A stretch of DNA of 64,000 nucleotides from Brachycybe producta (lineage: Eukaryota > Arthropoda > Diplopoda > Playtdesmida > Andrognathidae): the NCBI GenBank assembly GCA_036925085.1, contig JAUPFP010000135.1, positions 124,001 through 188,000 of the forward strand, given 5' to 3'. Position numbers and translations under genes: made by a program. Shown one piece after another: positions 38,239-51,605 of this stretch (the first letter of the stretch is position 1; every line of letters begins with the position of its first letter). A model generated the notes under the pieces. It was not told where the DNA came from, did not search any database, and saw only the letters and a list, made by a program, of their open reading frames with translations.

Positions 38239-41200
38239 ATTCAATTTCAACTTCAACTTCAATTTCAACTTCAATTTCAACTTCAGTTTTAACTTTAATT
38301 TTAACTTCAATTTTAACTTCAATTTCAACTTCAACTTCAATTTCAACTTCTATTTCAACTTCAATTTCAACTTCAACTTCAACTTAAATTTCAACTTCAA
38401 TTTCAACTTCAATTTCAACTTTAATTTCAACTTCAATTTCAACTTCAATTTCAACTTCAATTTCAACTTCAAGTTCAACTGCAATTTCAATTTAAAATTC
38501 AACTTCAGTTTCAACTTCAATTTCAACTTCAACTTCAACTTCAATTTCAACTTTAATTTTAACTTCAATTTCAATTTAAAATTCAACTTCAGTTTCAACG
38601 TCAATTTCAACTTCAATTTCAACTTCAATTTCAACTTCAATTTCAACTTCAATTTCAACTTCAATTTCAACTTCAATTTCAACTTCAATTTCAACTTCAA
38701 CTTCAACTTTAATTTCAAATTCAATTTCAACATCAATTTCAACTTCAATTTCAACTTCAATTTCAACTTCAATTTCAACTTCAATTTCAATTTCAATTTC
38801 AACTTCAATATCAACTTAAAATTCAACTTCAGTTTCAACTTCAATTTCAACTTCAATTTCAACTTCAATTTCAACTTCAATTTCAACTTCATTTTCAACT
38901 TCAATTTCAACTTCAATTTCAACTTCAATTTTAACTTTAATTTTAACTTCAATTTTAACTTCAATTTCAACTTCGACTTCAACTTCAATTTCAACTTCAA
39001 TTTCAACTTCAGTTTCAATTTCAATTTCAACTTCAATTTCAACTTCAATTTCAACTTCAATTTCAACTTCAATTTCAACTTCAATTTCAACTTCAAGTTC
39101 AACTGCAATTTCAATTTAAAATTCAACTTCAGTTTCAACTTCAATTTCAACTTCAACTTCAACTTCAATTTCAACTTTAATTTTAACTTCAATTTCAACT
39201 TCAATTTCAACTTCAATTTCAACTTCAATTTCAACTTCAATTTCAACTTCAATTTCAACTTCAATTTCAACGTCAATTTCAACTGCAATTTTAACATTAG
39301 TTTCAACTTCAATTTCAACTTCAATTTCAACTTCAATTTCAACTTCAATTTCAACTTCAATTTCAACTTCAATTTCAACTTCAATTTCAACTTCATTTTC
39401 AACTTCAATTTTAACTTCAATTAAAATTTCTAGTTCAATTTCAACTTCAACTTCAATTTCAACTTCAATTTCAACTTCAATTTCAACTTCAATTTCAACT
39501 TCAGTTTCAACTGCAATTTCAACATTAATTTCAACTTCAATTTCAACTTCAATTTTAACTTTAATTTTAACTTCAATTTTAACTTCAATTTCAACTTCAA
39601 CTTCAATTTCAACTTCTATTTCAATTTCAACTTCAACTTCAATTTCAACTTCAATTTCAACTTCAATTTCAACTTCAATTTCAACTTCAATTTCAACTTC
39701 AACTTCAACTTTAATTTCAAATTCAATTTCAACATCAATTTCAACTTCAATTTCAACTTCAATTTCAACTTCAATTTCAACTTCAATTTCAATTTCAATT
39801 TCAACTTCAATATCAACTTAAAATTCAACTTCAGTTTCAACTTCAATTTCAACTTCAATTTCAACTTCAATTTCAACTTCAATTTCAACTTCATTTTCAA
39901 CTTCAATTTCAACTTCAATTTCAACTTCAATTTTAACTTTAATTTTAACTTCAATTTTAACTTCAATTTCAACTTCGACTTCAACTTCAATTTCAACTTC
40001 AATTTCAACTTCAGTTTCAATTTCAATTTCAACTTCAATTTCAACTTCAATTTCAACTTCAATTTCAACTTCAATTTCAACTTCAAGTTCAACTGCAATT
40101 TCAATTTAAAATTCAACTTCAGTTTCAACTTCAATTTCAACTTCAACTTCAACTTCAATTTCAACTTTAATTTTAACTTCAATTTCAACTTCAATTTCAA
40201 CTTCAATTTCAACTTCAATTTCAACTTCAATTTCAACTTCAATTTCAACTTCAATTTCAACTGCAATTTTAACATTAGTTTCAACTTCAATTTAAACTTC
40301 AATTTCAACTTCAATTTCAACTTCAATTTCAACTTCATTTTCAACTTCAATTTTAACTTCAATTAAAATTTCTAATTCAATTTCAACTTCAACTTCAATT
40401 TCAACTTCAATTTCAACTTCAGATTTAACTTTAATTTTAACTTCAATTTTAACTTCAATTTCAACTTCAACTTCAATTTCAACTTCTATTTCAACTTCAA
40501 TTTCAACTTCAACTTCAACTTCAATTTCAACTTCAATTTCAACTTCAATTTCAACTTTAATTTCAACTTCAATTTCAACTTCAATTTCAACTTCAATTTC
40601 AACTTCAATTTCAACTTCAAGTTCAACTGCAATTTCAATTTAAAATTCAACTTCAGTTTCAACTTCAATTTCAACTTCAACTTCAACTTCAATTTCAACT
40701 TTAATTTTAACTTCAATTTCAATTTAAAATTCAACTTCAGTTTCAATGTCAATTTCAACTTCAATTTCAACTTCAATTTCAACTTCAATTTCAACTTCAA
40801 TTTCAACTTCAATTTCAACTTCAATTTCAACTTCAATTTCAACTTCAACTTCAACTTTAATTTCAAATTCAATTTCAACATCAATTTCAACTTCAATTTC
40901 AACTTCAATTTCAACTTCAATTTCAACTTCAATTTCAATTTCAATTTCAACTTCAATATCAACTTAAAATTCAACTTCAGTTTCAACTTCAATTTCAACT
41001 TCAATTTCAACTTCAATTTCAACTTCAATTTCAACTTCATTTTCAACTTCAATTTCAACTTCAATTTCAACTTCAATTTTAACTTTAATTTTAACTTCAA
41101 TTTTAACTTCAATTTCAACTTCGACTTCAACTTCAATTTCAACTTCAATTTCAACTTCAGTTTCAATTTCAATTTCAACTTCAATTTCAACTTCAATTTC

Positions 41201-41760
41201 AACTTCAATTTCAACTTCAATTTCAACTTCAATTTCAACTTCAAGTTCAACTGCAATTTCAATTTAAAATTCAACTTCAGTTTCAACTTCAATTTCAACT
41301 TCAACTTCAACTTCAATTTCAACTTTAATTTTAACTTCAATTTCAACTTCAATTTCAACTTCAATTTCAACTTCAATTTCAACTTCAATTTCAACTTCAA
41401 TTTCAACTTCAATTTCAACGTCAATTTCAACTGCAATTTTAACATTAGTTTCAACTTCAATTTCAACTTCAATTTCAACTTCAATTTCAACTTCAATTTC
41501 AACTTCAATTTCAACTTCAATTTCAACTTCAATTTCAACTTCATTTTCAACTTCAATTTTAACTTCAATTAAAATTTCTAGTTCAATTTCAACTTCAACT
41601 TCAATTTCAACTTCAATTTCAACTTCAATTTCAACTTCAATTTCAACTTCAATTTCAACTGCAATTTCAACATTAATTTCAACTTCAATTTCAACTTCAA
41701 TTTTAACTTTAATTTTAACTTCAATTTTAACTTCAATTTCAACTTCAACTTCAATTTCAA
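37500..41760. repeat. Tandem duplication, offset 2,134-2,148 bp (about 37.5-39.6 and 39.65-41.76 kb)
   Basis: TGCAATTTTAACATTAG (38127/40261), the CTAA marker (38225/40361, 2,136) and the CTAG marker (39419/41567, 2,148 = 179 dodecamers) recur in the same order. The second unit starts inside B1, without its paired dyads, so the duplication breakpoint lies within the B1 block. Confidence 0.82.
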
Positions 41761-41763
41761 CTT

Positions 41764-43096
41764 CTATTTCAACTTCAATTTCAACTTAAACTTCAACTTC
41801 AACTTCAACTTCAACTTCAATTTCAACTTTAACTTTAACTTCAATTTCAACTTCAATTTCAACTTCAATTTCAACTTCAATTTCAACTTCAATTTTAACT
41901 TCAATTTTAACTTCAATTTCAACTTCAATTTCAACTTCAATTTCAACTTCAATTTCAACTTCAATTTCAACTTCAATTTCAACTTCAATTTCAACTTTAA
42001 TTTCAACTTCAAACTTCAACTTTAACTTCAACTTCAATTTTAACTACAACTTAAACTTAAACTTCAATTTCAACTTCAATTTCAACTTCAACTTCAACTG
42101 CAATTTCAATTTAAAATTCAACTTCAGTTTCAACTTCAATTTCAACTTCAACTTCAACTTCAATTTCAACTTTAATTTTAACTTCAATTTCAATTTAAAA
42201 TTCAACTTCAGTTTCAACGTCAATTTCAACATCAATTTCAACTTCAATTTCAACTTCAATTTCAACTTCAATTTCAACTTCAATTTCAACTTCAATTTCA
42301 ACTTCATTTTCAACTTCAATTTCAACTTCAATTTCAACTTCAATTTTAACTTTAATTTTAACTTCAATTTTAACTTCAATTTCAACTTCGACTTCAACTT
42401 CAATTTCAACTTCAATTTCAACTTCAGTTTCAATTTCAATTTCAACTTCAATTTCAACTTCAATTTCAACTTCAATTTCAACTTCAATTTCAACTTCAAT
42501 TTCAACTTCAATTTCAACTTCAAGTTCAACTGCAATTTCAATTTAAAATTCAACTTCAGTTTCAACTTCAATTTCAACTTCAACTTCAACTTCAATTTCA
42601 ACTTTAATTTTAACTTCAATTTCAACTTCATTTTCAACTTCAATTTCAACTTCAATTTCAACTTCAATTTCAACTGCAATTTTAACATTAGTTTCAACTT
42701 CAATTTCAACTTCAATTTCAACTTCAATTTCAACTTCAATTTCAACTTCAATTTCAACTTCATTTTCAACTTCAATTTTAACTTCAATTAAAATTTCTAA
42801 TTCAATTTCAACTTCAACTTCAATTTCAACTTCAATTTCAACTTCAATTTCAACTTCAATTTCAACTTCAATTTCAACTTCAATTTCAACTTCAATTTCA
42901 ACTTCAATTTCAACTTCAATTTCAACTGCAATTTCAACATTAATTTCAACTTCAATTTCAACTTCAATTTTAACTTTAATTTTAACTTCAATTTCAACTT
43001 CAATTTCAACTTCAATTTCAACTTCTATTTTAACTTCAATTTCAACTTCAATTTTAACTTTAATTTTAACTTCAATTTTAACTTCAATTTCATCTT
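41764..43096. repeat. Mixed B array before a B2 block, second copy
   Basis: It follows the same marker order as 35,177-36,488, with a TTCAAAC shift near 42,006 and a CTAA marker at 42,786. A private CAACTTCAACTGCAATTTC occurs near 42,086, where the other copy has CAAG. Confidence 0.7.
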
Positions 43097-43941
43097 TGAC
43101 TGCAACTTCATTTTTAACTTCAAGTTTAACTTCAAATTCAACTTAAACTTAAACTTTAACCCTAACTTAAACTTAAACTTCACTTTTAACTTCAATTTCA
43201 ACTTCAATTTCAACTTCAATTTCAATTTCAACTCCAATTTCAACTTCAATTTCAACTTCAATTTCAACTTCAATTTTAACTTCAATTTCAACTTCAATTT
43301 CAACTGCAATTTTAACATTAGTTTCAACTTCAATTTCAACTTCAATTTCAATTTCAATTTCAACTTCAATTTCAACTTTAACTTTATCTTCAATTTCAAC
43401 TTCAATTTCAACTTCAATTTCAACTTCAATTTCAACTTCAACTTCAATTTCAACTTCAATTTCAACTTTAATTTCAACTTCAATTTCAACTTCAATTTCA
43501 ACTTCAATTTCAACTTCAATTTCAACTTCAATTTCAACTTCAAGTTTAACTGCAATTTCAATTTAAAATTCAACTTCAGTTTCAACTTCAATTTCAACTT
43601 CAACTTCAACTTCAATTTCAACTTTAATTTTAACTTCAATTTCAATTTAAAATTCAACTTCAATTTCAACGTCAATTTCAACTTCAATTTCAATTTCAAT
43701 TTCAACTTCAATTTCAACTTTAACTTTATCTTCAATTTCAACTTCAATTTCAACTTCAATTTCAACTTCAATTTTAACTTCAATTTTAACTTCAATTTCA
43801 ACTTCAATTTCAACTTCAATTTCAACTTCAATTTCAACTTCAATTTCAACTTCAATTTCAACTTTAATTTCAACTTCAAACTTCAACTTTAACTTCAACT
43901 TCAACTTTAACTACAACTTAAACTTAAACTTCAATTTTAAC
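43097..43941. repeat. B2 block before B1 (845 bp), second long form
   Basis: TGACTGC is at 43097 and AACCCTAAC at 43158. It matches 36489-37333 marker for marker at 6,608 bp. The shared region continues to the left and into B1. Confidence 0.82.
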
Positions 43942-44870
43942 TTGAAGTTCAACTTCAATTTTAACTTCAATTTCAACTTCAATTTCAACTTCAATTTCAA
44001 CTTCAAATTTAACTTGAAGTTCAACTTCAATTTCAACTTCAATTTCAACTTCAATTTCAACTTCAATTTCAACTTCAATTTCAACTTCAATTTCAACTTC
44101 AATTTCAATTTCAACTTCAACTTCAATTTCAACTTCAATTTCAACTTCAATTTCAACTTCAATTTCAACTTCAATTTCAACTTCAACTTCAACTTTAATT
44201 TCAAATTCAATTTCAACATCAATTTCAACTTCAATTTCAACTTCAATTTCAACTTCAATTTCAACTTCAATTTCAATTTCAATTTCAACTTCAATATCAA
44301 CTTAAAATTCAACTTCAGTTTCAACTTCAATTTCAACTTCAATTTCAACTTCAATTTCAACTTCAATTTCAACTTCATTTTCAACTTCAATTTCAACTTC
44401 AATTTCAACTTCAATTTTAACTTTAATTTTAACTTCAATTTTAACTTCAATTTCAACTTCGACTTCAACTTCAATTTCAACTTCAATTTCAACTTCAGTT
44501 TCAATTTCAATTTCAACTTCAATTTCAACTTCAATTTCAACTTCAATTTCAACTTCAATTTCAACTTCAATTTCAACTTCAAGTTCAACTGCAATTTCAA
44601 TTTAAAATTCAACTTCAGTTTCAACTTCAATTTCAACTTCAACTTCAACTTCAATTTCAACTTTAATTTTAACTTCAATTTCAACTTCAATTTCAACTTC
44701 AATTTCAACTTCAATTTCAACTTCAATTTCAACTTCAATTTCAACTTCAATTTCAACTGCAATTTTAACATTAGTTTCAACTTCAATTTAAACTTCAATT
44801 TCAACTTCAATTTCAACTTCAATTTCAACTTCATTTTCAACTTCAATTTTAACTTCAATTAAAATTTCTA
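43942..44870. repeat. B1 block, copy 6 (929 bp)
   Basis: The dyads are at 43942 and 44014 and the end marker is at 44857. Three dodecamers are added relative to the shortest copies, in plain dimer runs. Confidence 0.85.
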
Positions 44871-45155
44871 ATTCAATTTCAACTTCAACTTCAATTTCAA
44901 CTTCAATTTCAACTTCAGTTTTAACTTTAATTTTAACTTCAATTTTAACTTCAATTTCAACTTCAACTTCAATTTCAACTTCTATTTCAACTTCAATTTC
45001 AACTTCAACTTCAACTTCAATTTCAACTTTAACTTTAACTTCAATTTCAACTTCAATTTCAACTTCAATTTCAACTTCAATTTCAACTTCAATTTCAACT
45101 TCTATTTTAACTTCAATTTCAACTTCAATTTTAACTTTAATTTTAACTTCAATTT

Positions 45156-45243
45156 GTACTTCAATTTCATCTTCGACTGCAACTTCATTTTCAACTTCAA
45201 GTTTAACTTCAAATTCAACTTAAACTTAAACTTTAACCCTAAC
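45156..45243. repeat. B3 segment, copy 3
   Basis: GTAC is at 45156 and AACCCTAAC at 45235, 286 bp after B1 copy 6 (three hexamers more than at 29083). Confidence 0.85.
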
Positions 45244-45399
45244 TTAAACTTAAACTTCAATTTTAACTTCAATTTTAACTTCAATTTCAACTTCAACTTC
45301 AACTTCAACTTCAACTTCAATTTCAACTTTAACTTTATCTTCAATTTCAACTTCAATTTCAACTTCAATTTCAACTTCAATTTCAACTTCAATTTCAAC

Positions 45400-45680
45400 T
45401 TCAATTTCAACTTCTATTTCAACTTCAATTTCAACTTCAATTTTAACTTTAATTTTAACTTCAATTTTAACTTCAATTTCAACTTCGACTTCAACTTCAA
45501 TTTCAACTTCAATTTCAACTTCTATTTCAACTTCAATTTCAACTTCAATTTTAACTTTAATTTTAACTTCAATTTTAACTTCAATTTCAACTTCGACTTC
45601 AACTTCAATTTCAACTTCAATTTCAACTTCAGTTTCAATTTCAATTTCAACTTCAATTTCAACTTTAATTTTAACTTCAA
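45400..45680. repeat. 108-bp duplication and junction to a B2 tail
   Basis: The TTCTATTTC...TTCGAC unit occurs twice: CTAT at 45414/45522 and CGAC at 45486/45594, both 108 bp apart (9 dodecamers). Near 45,665 the sequence jumps to the last part of a B2 block, which then leads into B1 copy 7. Confidence 0.78.
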
Positions 45681-45982
45681 TTTCAATTTAAAATTCAACT
45701 TCAATTTCAACGTCAATTTCAACTTCAATTTCAATTTCAATTTCAACTTCAATTTCAACTTTAACTTTATCTTCAATTTCAACTTCAATTTCAACTTCAA
45801 TTTCAACTTCAATTTTAACTTCAATTTTAACTTCAATTTCAACTTCAATTTCAACTTCAATTTCAACTTCAATTTCAACTTCAATTTCAACTTCAATTTC
45901 AACTTTAATTTCAACTTCAAACTTCAACTTTAACTTCAACTTCAACTTTAACTACAACTTAAACTTAAACTTCAATTTTAAC

Positions 45983-46899
45983 TTGAAGTTCAACTTCAAT
46001 TTTAACTTCAATTTCAACTTCAATTTCAACTTCAATTTCAACTTCAAATTTAACTTGAAGTTCAACTTCAATTTCAACTTCAATTTCAACTTCAATTTCA
46101 ACTTCAATTTCAACTTCAATTTCAACTTCAATTTCAACTTCAATTTCAATTTCAACTTCAACTTCAATTTCAACTTCAATTTCAACTTCAATTTCAACTT
46201 CAATTTCAACTTCAATTTCAACTTCAACTTCAACTTTAATTTCAAATTCAATTTCAACATCAATTTCAACTTCAATTTCAACTTCAATTTCAACTTCAAT
46301 TTCAACTTCAATTTCAATTTCAATTTCAACTTCAATATTAACTTAAAATTCAACTTCAGTTTCAACTTCAATTTCAACTTCAATTTCAACTTCAATTTCA
46401 ACTTCAATTTCAACTTCATTTTCAACTTCAATTTCAACTTCAATTTCAACTTCAATTTTAACTTTAATTTTAACTTCAATTTTAACTTCAATTTCAACTT
46501 CGACTTCAACTTCAATTTCAACTTCAATTTCAACTTCAGTTTCAATTTCAATTTCAACTTCAATTTCAACTTCAATTTCAACTTCAATTTCAACTTCAAT
46601 TTCAACTTCAAGTTCAACTGCAATTTCAATTTAAAATTCAACTTCAGTTTCAACTTCAATTTCAACTTCAACTTCAACTTCAATTTCAACTTTAATTTTA
46701 ACTTCAATTTCAACTTCAATTTCAACTTCAATTTCAACTTCAATTTCAACTTCAATTTCAACTTCAATTTCAACTTCAATTTCAACTGCAATTTTAACAT
46801 TAGTTTCAACTTCAATTTAAACTTCAATTTCAACTTCAATTTCAACTTCAATTTCAACTTCATTTTCAACTTCAATTTTAACTTCAATTAAAATTTCTA
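45983..46899. repeat. B1 block, copy 7 (917 bp)
   Basis: The dyads are at 45983 and 46055. A private ATATTAACTTAAAATTC occurs near 46,333. Only a B2 tail precedes it and no B3 segment follows. Confidence 0.85.
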
Positions 46900-47365
46900 A
46901 TTCAATTTCAACTTCAACTTCAATTTCAACTTCAATTTCAACTTCAATTTCAACTTCAACTTCAACTTCAACTTCAACTTCAACTTCAATTTCAACTTTA
47001 ACTTTATCTTCAATTTCAACTTCAATTTCAACTTCAATTTCAACTTCAATTTCAACTTCAATTTCAACTTCAATTTCAACTTCAATTTCAACTTCAATTT
47101 CAACTGCAATTTTAACATTAGTTTCAACTTCAATTTAAACTTCAATTTCAACTTCAATTTCAACTTCAATTTCAACTTCATTTTCAACTTCAATTTTAAC
47201 TTCAATTAAAATTTCTAATTCAATTTCAACTTCAACTTCAATTTCAACTTCAATTTCAACTTCAATTTCAACTTCAACTTCAACTTCAACTTCAACTTCA
47301 ACTTCAATTTCAACTTTAACTTTATCTTCAATTTCAACTTCAATTTCAACTTCAATTTCAACTTC
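46735..47365. repeat. Tandem duplication, offset 318 bp
   Basis: TGCAATTTTAACATTAG (46787/47105), AATTAAAATTTCTA (46886/47204) and CTTTATC (47002/47320) recur after exactly 318 bp (53 hexamers). This makes the shortest spacing between end markers in the window. Confidence 0.85.
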
Positions 47366-49518
47366 AATTTCAACTTCAATTTCAACTTCTATTTCAACTT
47401 CAATTTCAACTTCAATTTTAACTTTAATTTTAACTTCAATTTTAACTTCAATTTCAACTTCGACTTCAACTTCAATTTCAACTTCAATTTCAACTTCAGT
47501 TTCAATTTCAATTTCAACTTCAATTTCAACTTCAATTTCAACTTCAATTTCAACTTCAATTTCAACTTCAATTTCAACTTCAAGTTCAACTGCAATTTCA
47601 ATTTAAAATTCAACTTCAGTTTCAACTTCAATTTCAACTTCAACTTCAACTTCAATTTCAACTTTAATTTTAACTTCAATTTCAACTTCAATTTCAACTT
47701 CAATTTCAACTTCAATTTCAACTTCAATTTCAACTTCAATTTCAACTGCAATTTTAACATTAGTTTCAACTTCAATTTCAACTTCAATTTCAACTTCAAT
47801 TTCAACTTCAATTTCAACTTCAATTTCAACTTCAATTTCAACTTTAACTTTATCTTCAATTTCAACTTCAATTTCAACTTCAATTTCAACTTCAACTTCA
47901 ACTTCAATTTCAACTTCAATTTCAACTTCAATTTCAACTTTAATTTCAACTTCAATTTCAACTTCAATTTCAACTTCAATTTCAACTTCAATTTCAACTT
48001 CAAGTTCAACTGCAATTTCAATTTAAAATTCAACTTCAGTTTCAACTTCAATTTCAACTTCAACTTCAACTTCAATTTCAACTTTAATTTTAACTTCAAT
48101 TTCAATTTAAAATTCAACTTCAGTTTCAACGTCAATTTCAACTTCAATTTCAACTTCAATTTCAACTTCAATTTCAACTTCAATTTCAACTTCAATTTCA
48201 ACTGCAATTTCAACATTAATTTCAACTTTAATTTCAACTTCAATTTTAACTTTAATTTTAACTTCAATTTTAACTTCAATTTCAACTTCAACTTCAATTT
48301 CAACTTCAATTTCAACTTTAATTTCAACTTCAAACTTCAACTTTAACTTTAACTTCAATTTTAACTACAACTTAAACTTAAACTTCAATTTCAACTTCAA
48401 TTTCAACTTCAAGTTCAACTGCAATTTCAATTTAAAATTCAACTTCAGTTTCAACTTCAATTTCAACTTCAACTTCAACTTCAATTTCAACTTTAATTTT
48501 AACTTCAATTTCAATTTAAAATTCAACTTCAGTTTCAACGTCAATTTCAACTTCAATTTCAACTTCAATTTCAACTTCAATTTCAACTTCAATTTCAACT
48601 TCAATTTCAACTTCAATTTCAACTTCATTTTCAACTTCAATTTCAACTTCAATTTCAACTTCAATTTTAACTTTAATTTTAACTTCAATTTTAACTTCAA
48701 TTTCAACTTCGACTTCAACTTCAATTTCAACTTCAATTTCAACTTCAGTTTCAATTCAATTTCAACTTCAATTTCAACTTCAATTTCAACTTCAATTTCA
48801 ACTTCAATTTCAACTTCAATTTCAACTTCAATTTCAACTTCAAGTTCAACTGCAATTTCAATTTAAAATTCAACTTCAGTTTCAACTTCAATTTCAACTT
48901 CAACTTCAACTTCAATTTCAACTTTAATTTTAACTTCAATTTCAACTTCATTTTCAACTTCAATTTCAACTTCAATTTCAACTTCAATTTCAACTTCAAT
49001 TTCAACTGCAATTTTAACATTAGTTTCAACTTCAATTTCAACTTCAATTTCAACTTCAATTTCAACTTCAATTTCAACTTCAATTTCAACTTCAATTTCA
49101 ACTTCATTTTCAACTTCAATTTTAACTTCAATTAAAATTTCTAATTCAATTTCAACTTCAACTTCAATTTCAACTCCAATTTCAACTTCAATTTCAACTT
49201 CAATTTCAACTTCAATTTCAACTTCAATTTCAACTTCAATTTCAACTGCAATTTCAACATTAATTTCAACTTCAATTTCAACTTCAATTTTAACTTTAAT
49301 TTTAACTTCAATTTTAACTTCAATTTCAACTTCAACTTCAATTTCAACTTCTATTTCAACTTCAATTTCAACTTCAACTTCAACTTCAATTTCAACTTTA
49401 ACTTTAACTTCAATTTCAACTTCAATTTCAACTTCAATTTCAACTTCTATTTTAACTTCAATTTCAACTTCAATTTTAACTTTAATTTTAACTTCAATTT
49501 TAACTTCAATTTCATCTT
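47366..49518. repeat. Mixed B array before a B2 block
   Basis: It contains three TGCAATTTTAACATTAG markers, a rearranged TTCAAAC region near 48,333 with TTTAACTTTAAC, a one-base deletion near 48,754 (CAGTTTCAATTCAATTTC) and an end marker at 49,130. The added and lost base cancel, so the marker spacing (1,926) is again a multiple of 6. I see no gene. Confidence 0.7.
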
Positions 49519-50303
49519 TGACTGCAACTTCATTTTTAACTTCAAGTTTAACTTCAAATTCAACTTAAACTTAAACTTTAACCCTAACTTAAACTTAAAC
49601 TTCACTTTTAACTTCAATTTCAACTTCAATTTCAACTTCAATTTCAATTTCAACTCCAATTTCAACTTCAATTTCAACTTCAATTTCAACTTCAATTTTA
49701 ACTTCAATTTCAACTTCAATTTCAACTGCAATTTTAACATTAGTTTCAACTTCAATTTCAACTTCAATTTCAATTTCAATTTCAACTTCAATTTCAACTT
49801 TAACTTTATCTTCAATTTCAACTTCAATTTCAACTTCAATTTCAACTTCAATTTCAACTTCAACTTCAATTTCAACTTCAATTTCAACTTTAATTTCAAC
49901 TTCAATTTCAACTTCAATTTCAACTTCAATTTCAACTTCAATTTCAACTTCAATTTCAACTTCAAGTTTAACTGCAATTTCAATTTAAAATTCAACTTCA
50001 GTTTCAACTTCAATTTCAACTTCAACTTCAACTTCAATTTCAACTTTAATTTTAACTTCAATTTCAATTTAAAATTCAACTTCAATTTCAACGTCAATTT
50101 CAACTTCAATTTCAACTTCAATTTCAACTTCAATTTCAACTTCAATTTTAACTTCAATTTTAACTTCAATTTCAACTTCAATTTCAACTTCAATTTCAAC
50201 TTCAATTTCAACTTCAATTTCAACTTTAATTTCAACTTCAAACTTCAACTTTAACTTCAACTTCAACTTTAACTACAACTTAAACTTAAACTTCAATTTT
50301 AAC
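49519..50303. repeat. B2 block before B1 (785 bp)
   Basis: TGACTGC is at 49519, AACCCTAAC at 49580 and CTCCAATTTC near 49,651. It has the same length as the block at 31285, without its AACATC variant. Confidence 0.82.
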
Positions 50304-51244
50304 TTGAAGTTCAACTTCAATTTTAACTTCAATTTCAACTTCAATTTCAACTTCAATTTCAACTTCAAATTTAACTTGAAGTTCAACTTCAATTTTAACT
50401 TCAATTTCAACTTCAATTTCAACTTCAATTTCAACTTCAATTTCAACTTCAATTTCAACTTCAATTTCAATTTCAACTTCAACTTCAATTTCAACTTCAA
50501 TTTCAACTTCAATTTCAACTTCAATTTCAACTTCAACTTCAACTTTAATTTCAAATTCAATTTCAACATCAATTTCAACTTCAATTTCAACTTCAATTTC
50601 AACTTCAATTTCAACTTCAATTTCAATTTCAATTTCAACTTCAATATCAACTTAAAATTCAACTTCAGTTTCAACTTCAATTTCAACTTCAATTTCAACT
50701 TCAATTTCAACTTCAATTTCAACTTCATTTTCAACTTCAATTTCAACTTCAATTTCAACTTCAATTTTAACTTTAATTTTAACTTCAATTTTAACTTCAA
50801 TTTCAACTTCGACTTCAACTTCAATTTCAACTTCAATTTCAACTTCAGTTTCAATTTCAATTTCAACTTCAATTTCAACTTCAATTTCAACTTCAATTTC
50901 AACTTCAATTTCAACTTCAATTTCAACTTCAAGTTCAACTGCAATTTCAATTTAAAATTCAACTTCAGTTTCAACTTCAATTTCAACTTCAACTTCAACT
51001 TCAATTTCAACTTTAATTTTAACTTCAATTTCAACTTCAATTTCAACTTCAATTTCAACTTCAATTTCAACTTCAATTTCAACTTCAATTTCAACTTCAA
51101 TTTCAACTTCAATTTCAACTTCAATTTCAACTGCAATTTTAACATTAGTTTCAACTTCAATTTAAACTTCAATTTCAACTTCAATTTCAACTTCAATTTC
51201 AACTTCATTTTCAACTTCAATTTTAACTTCAATTAAAATTTCTA
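50304..51244. repeat. B1 block, copy 8 (941 bp)
   Basis: The dyads are at 50304 and 50376. A TTTTAAC variant follows the second dyad, where the others have TTTCAAC. Four dodecamers longer than the minimum. Confidence 0.85.
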
Positions 51245-51517
51245 ATTCAATTTCAACTTCAACTTCAATTTCAACTTCAATTTCAACTTCAGTTTTAACT
51301 TTAATTTTAACTTCAATTTTAACTTCAATTTCAACTTCAACTTCAATTTCAACTTCTATTTCAACTTCAATTTCAACTTCAACTTCAACTTCAATTTCAA
51401 CTTTAACTTTAACTTCAATTTCAACTTCAATTTCAACTTCAATTTCAACTTCAATTTCAACTTCTATTTTAACTTCAATTTCAACTTCAATTTTAACTTT
51501 AATTTTAACTTCAATTT

Positions 51518-51605
51518 GTACTTCAATTTCATCTTCGACTGCAACTTCATTTTCAACTTCAAGTTTAACTTCAAATTCAACTTAAACTTAAACTTTAACC
51601 CTAAC
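51518..51605. repeat. B3 segment, copy 4
   Basis: GTAC is at 51518 and AACCCTAAC at 51597, 274 bp after the end of B1 copy 8. Confidence 0.85.
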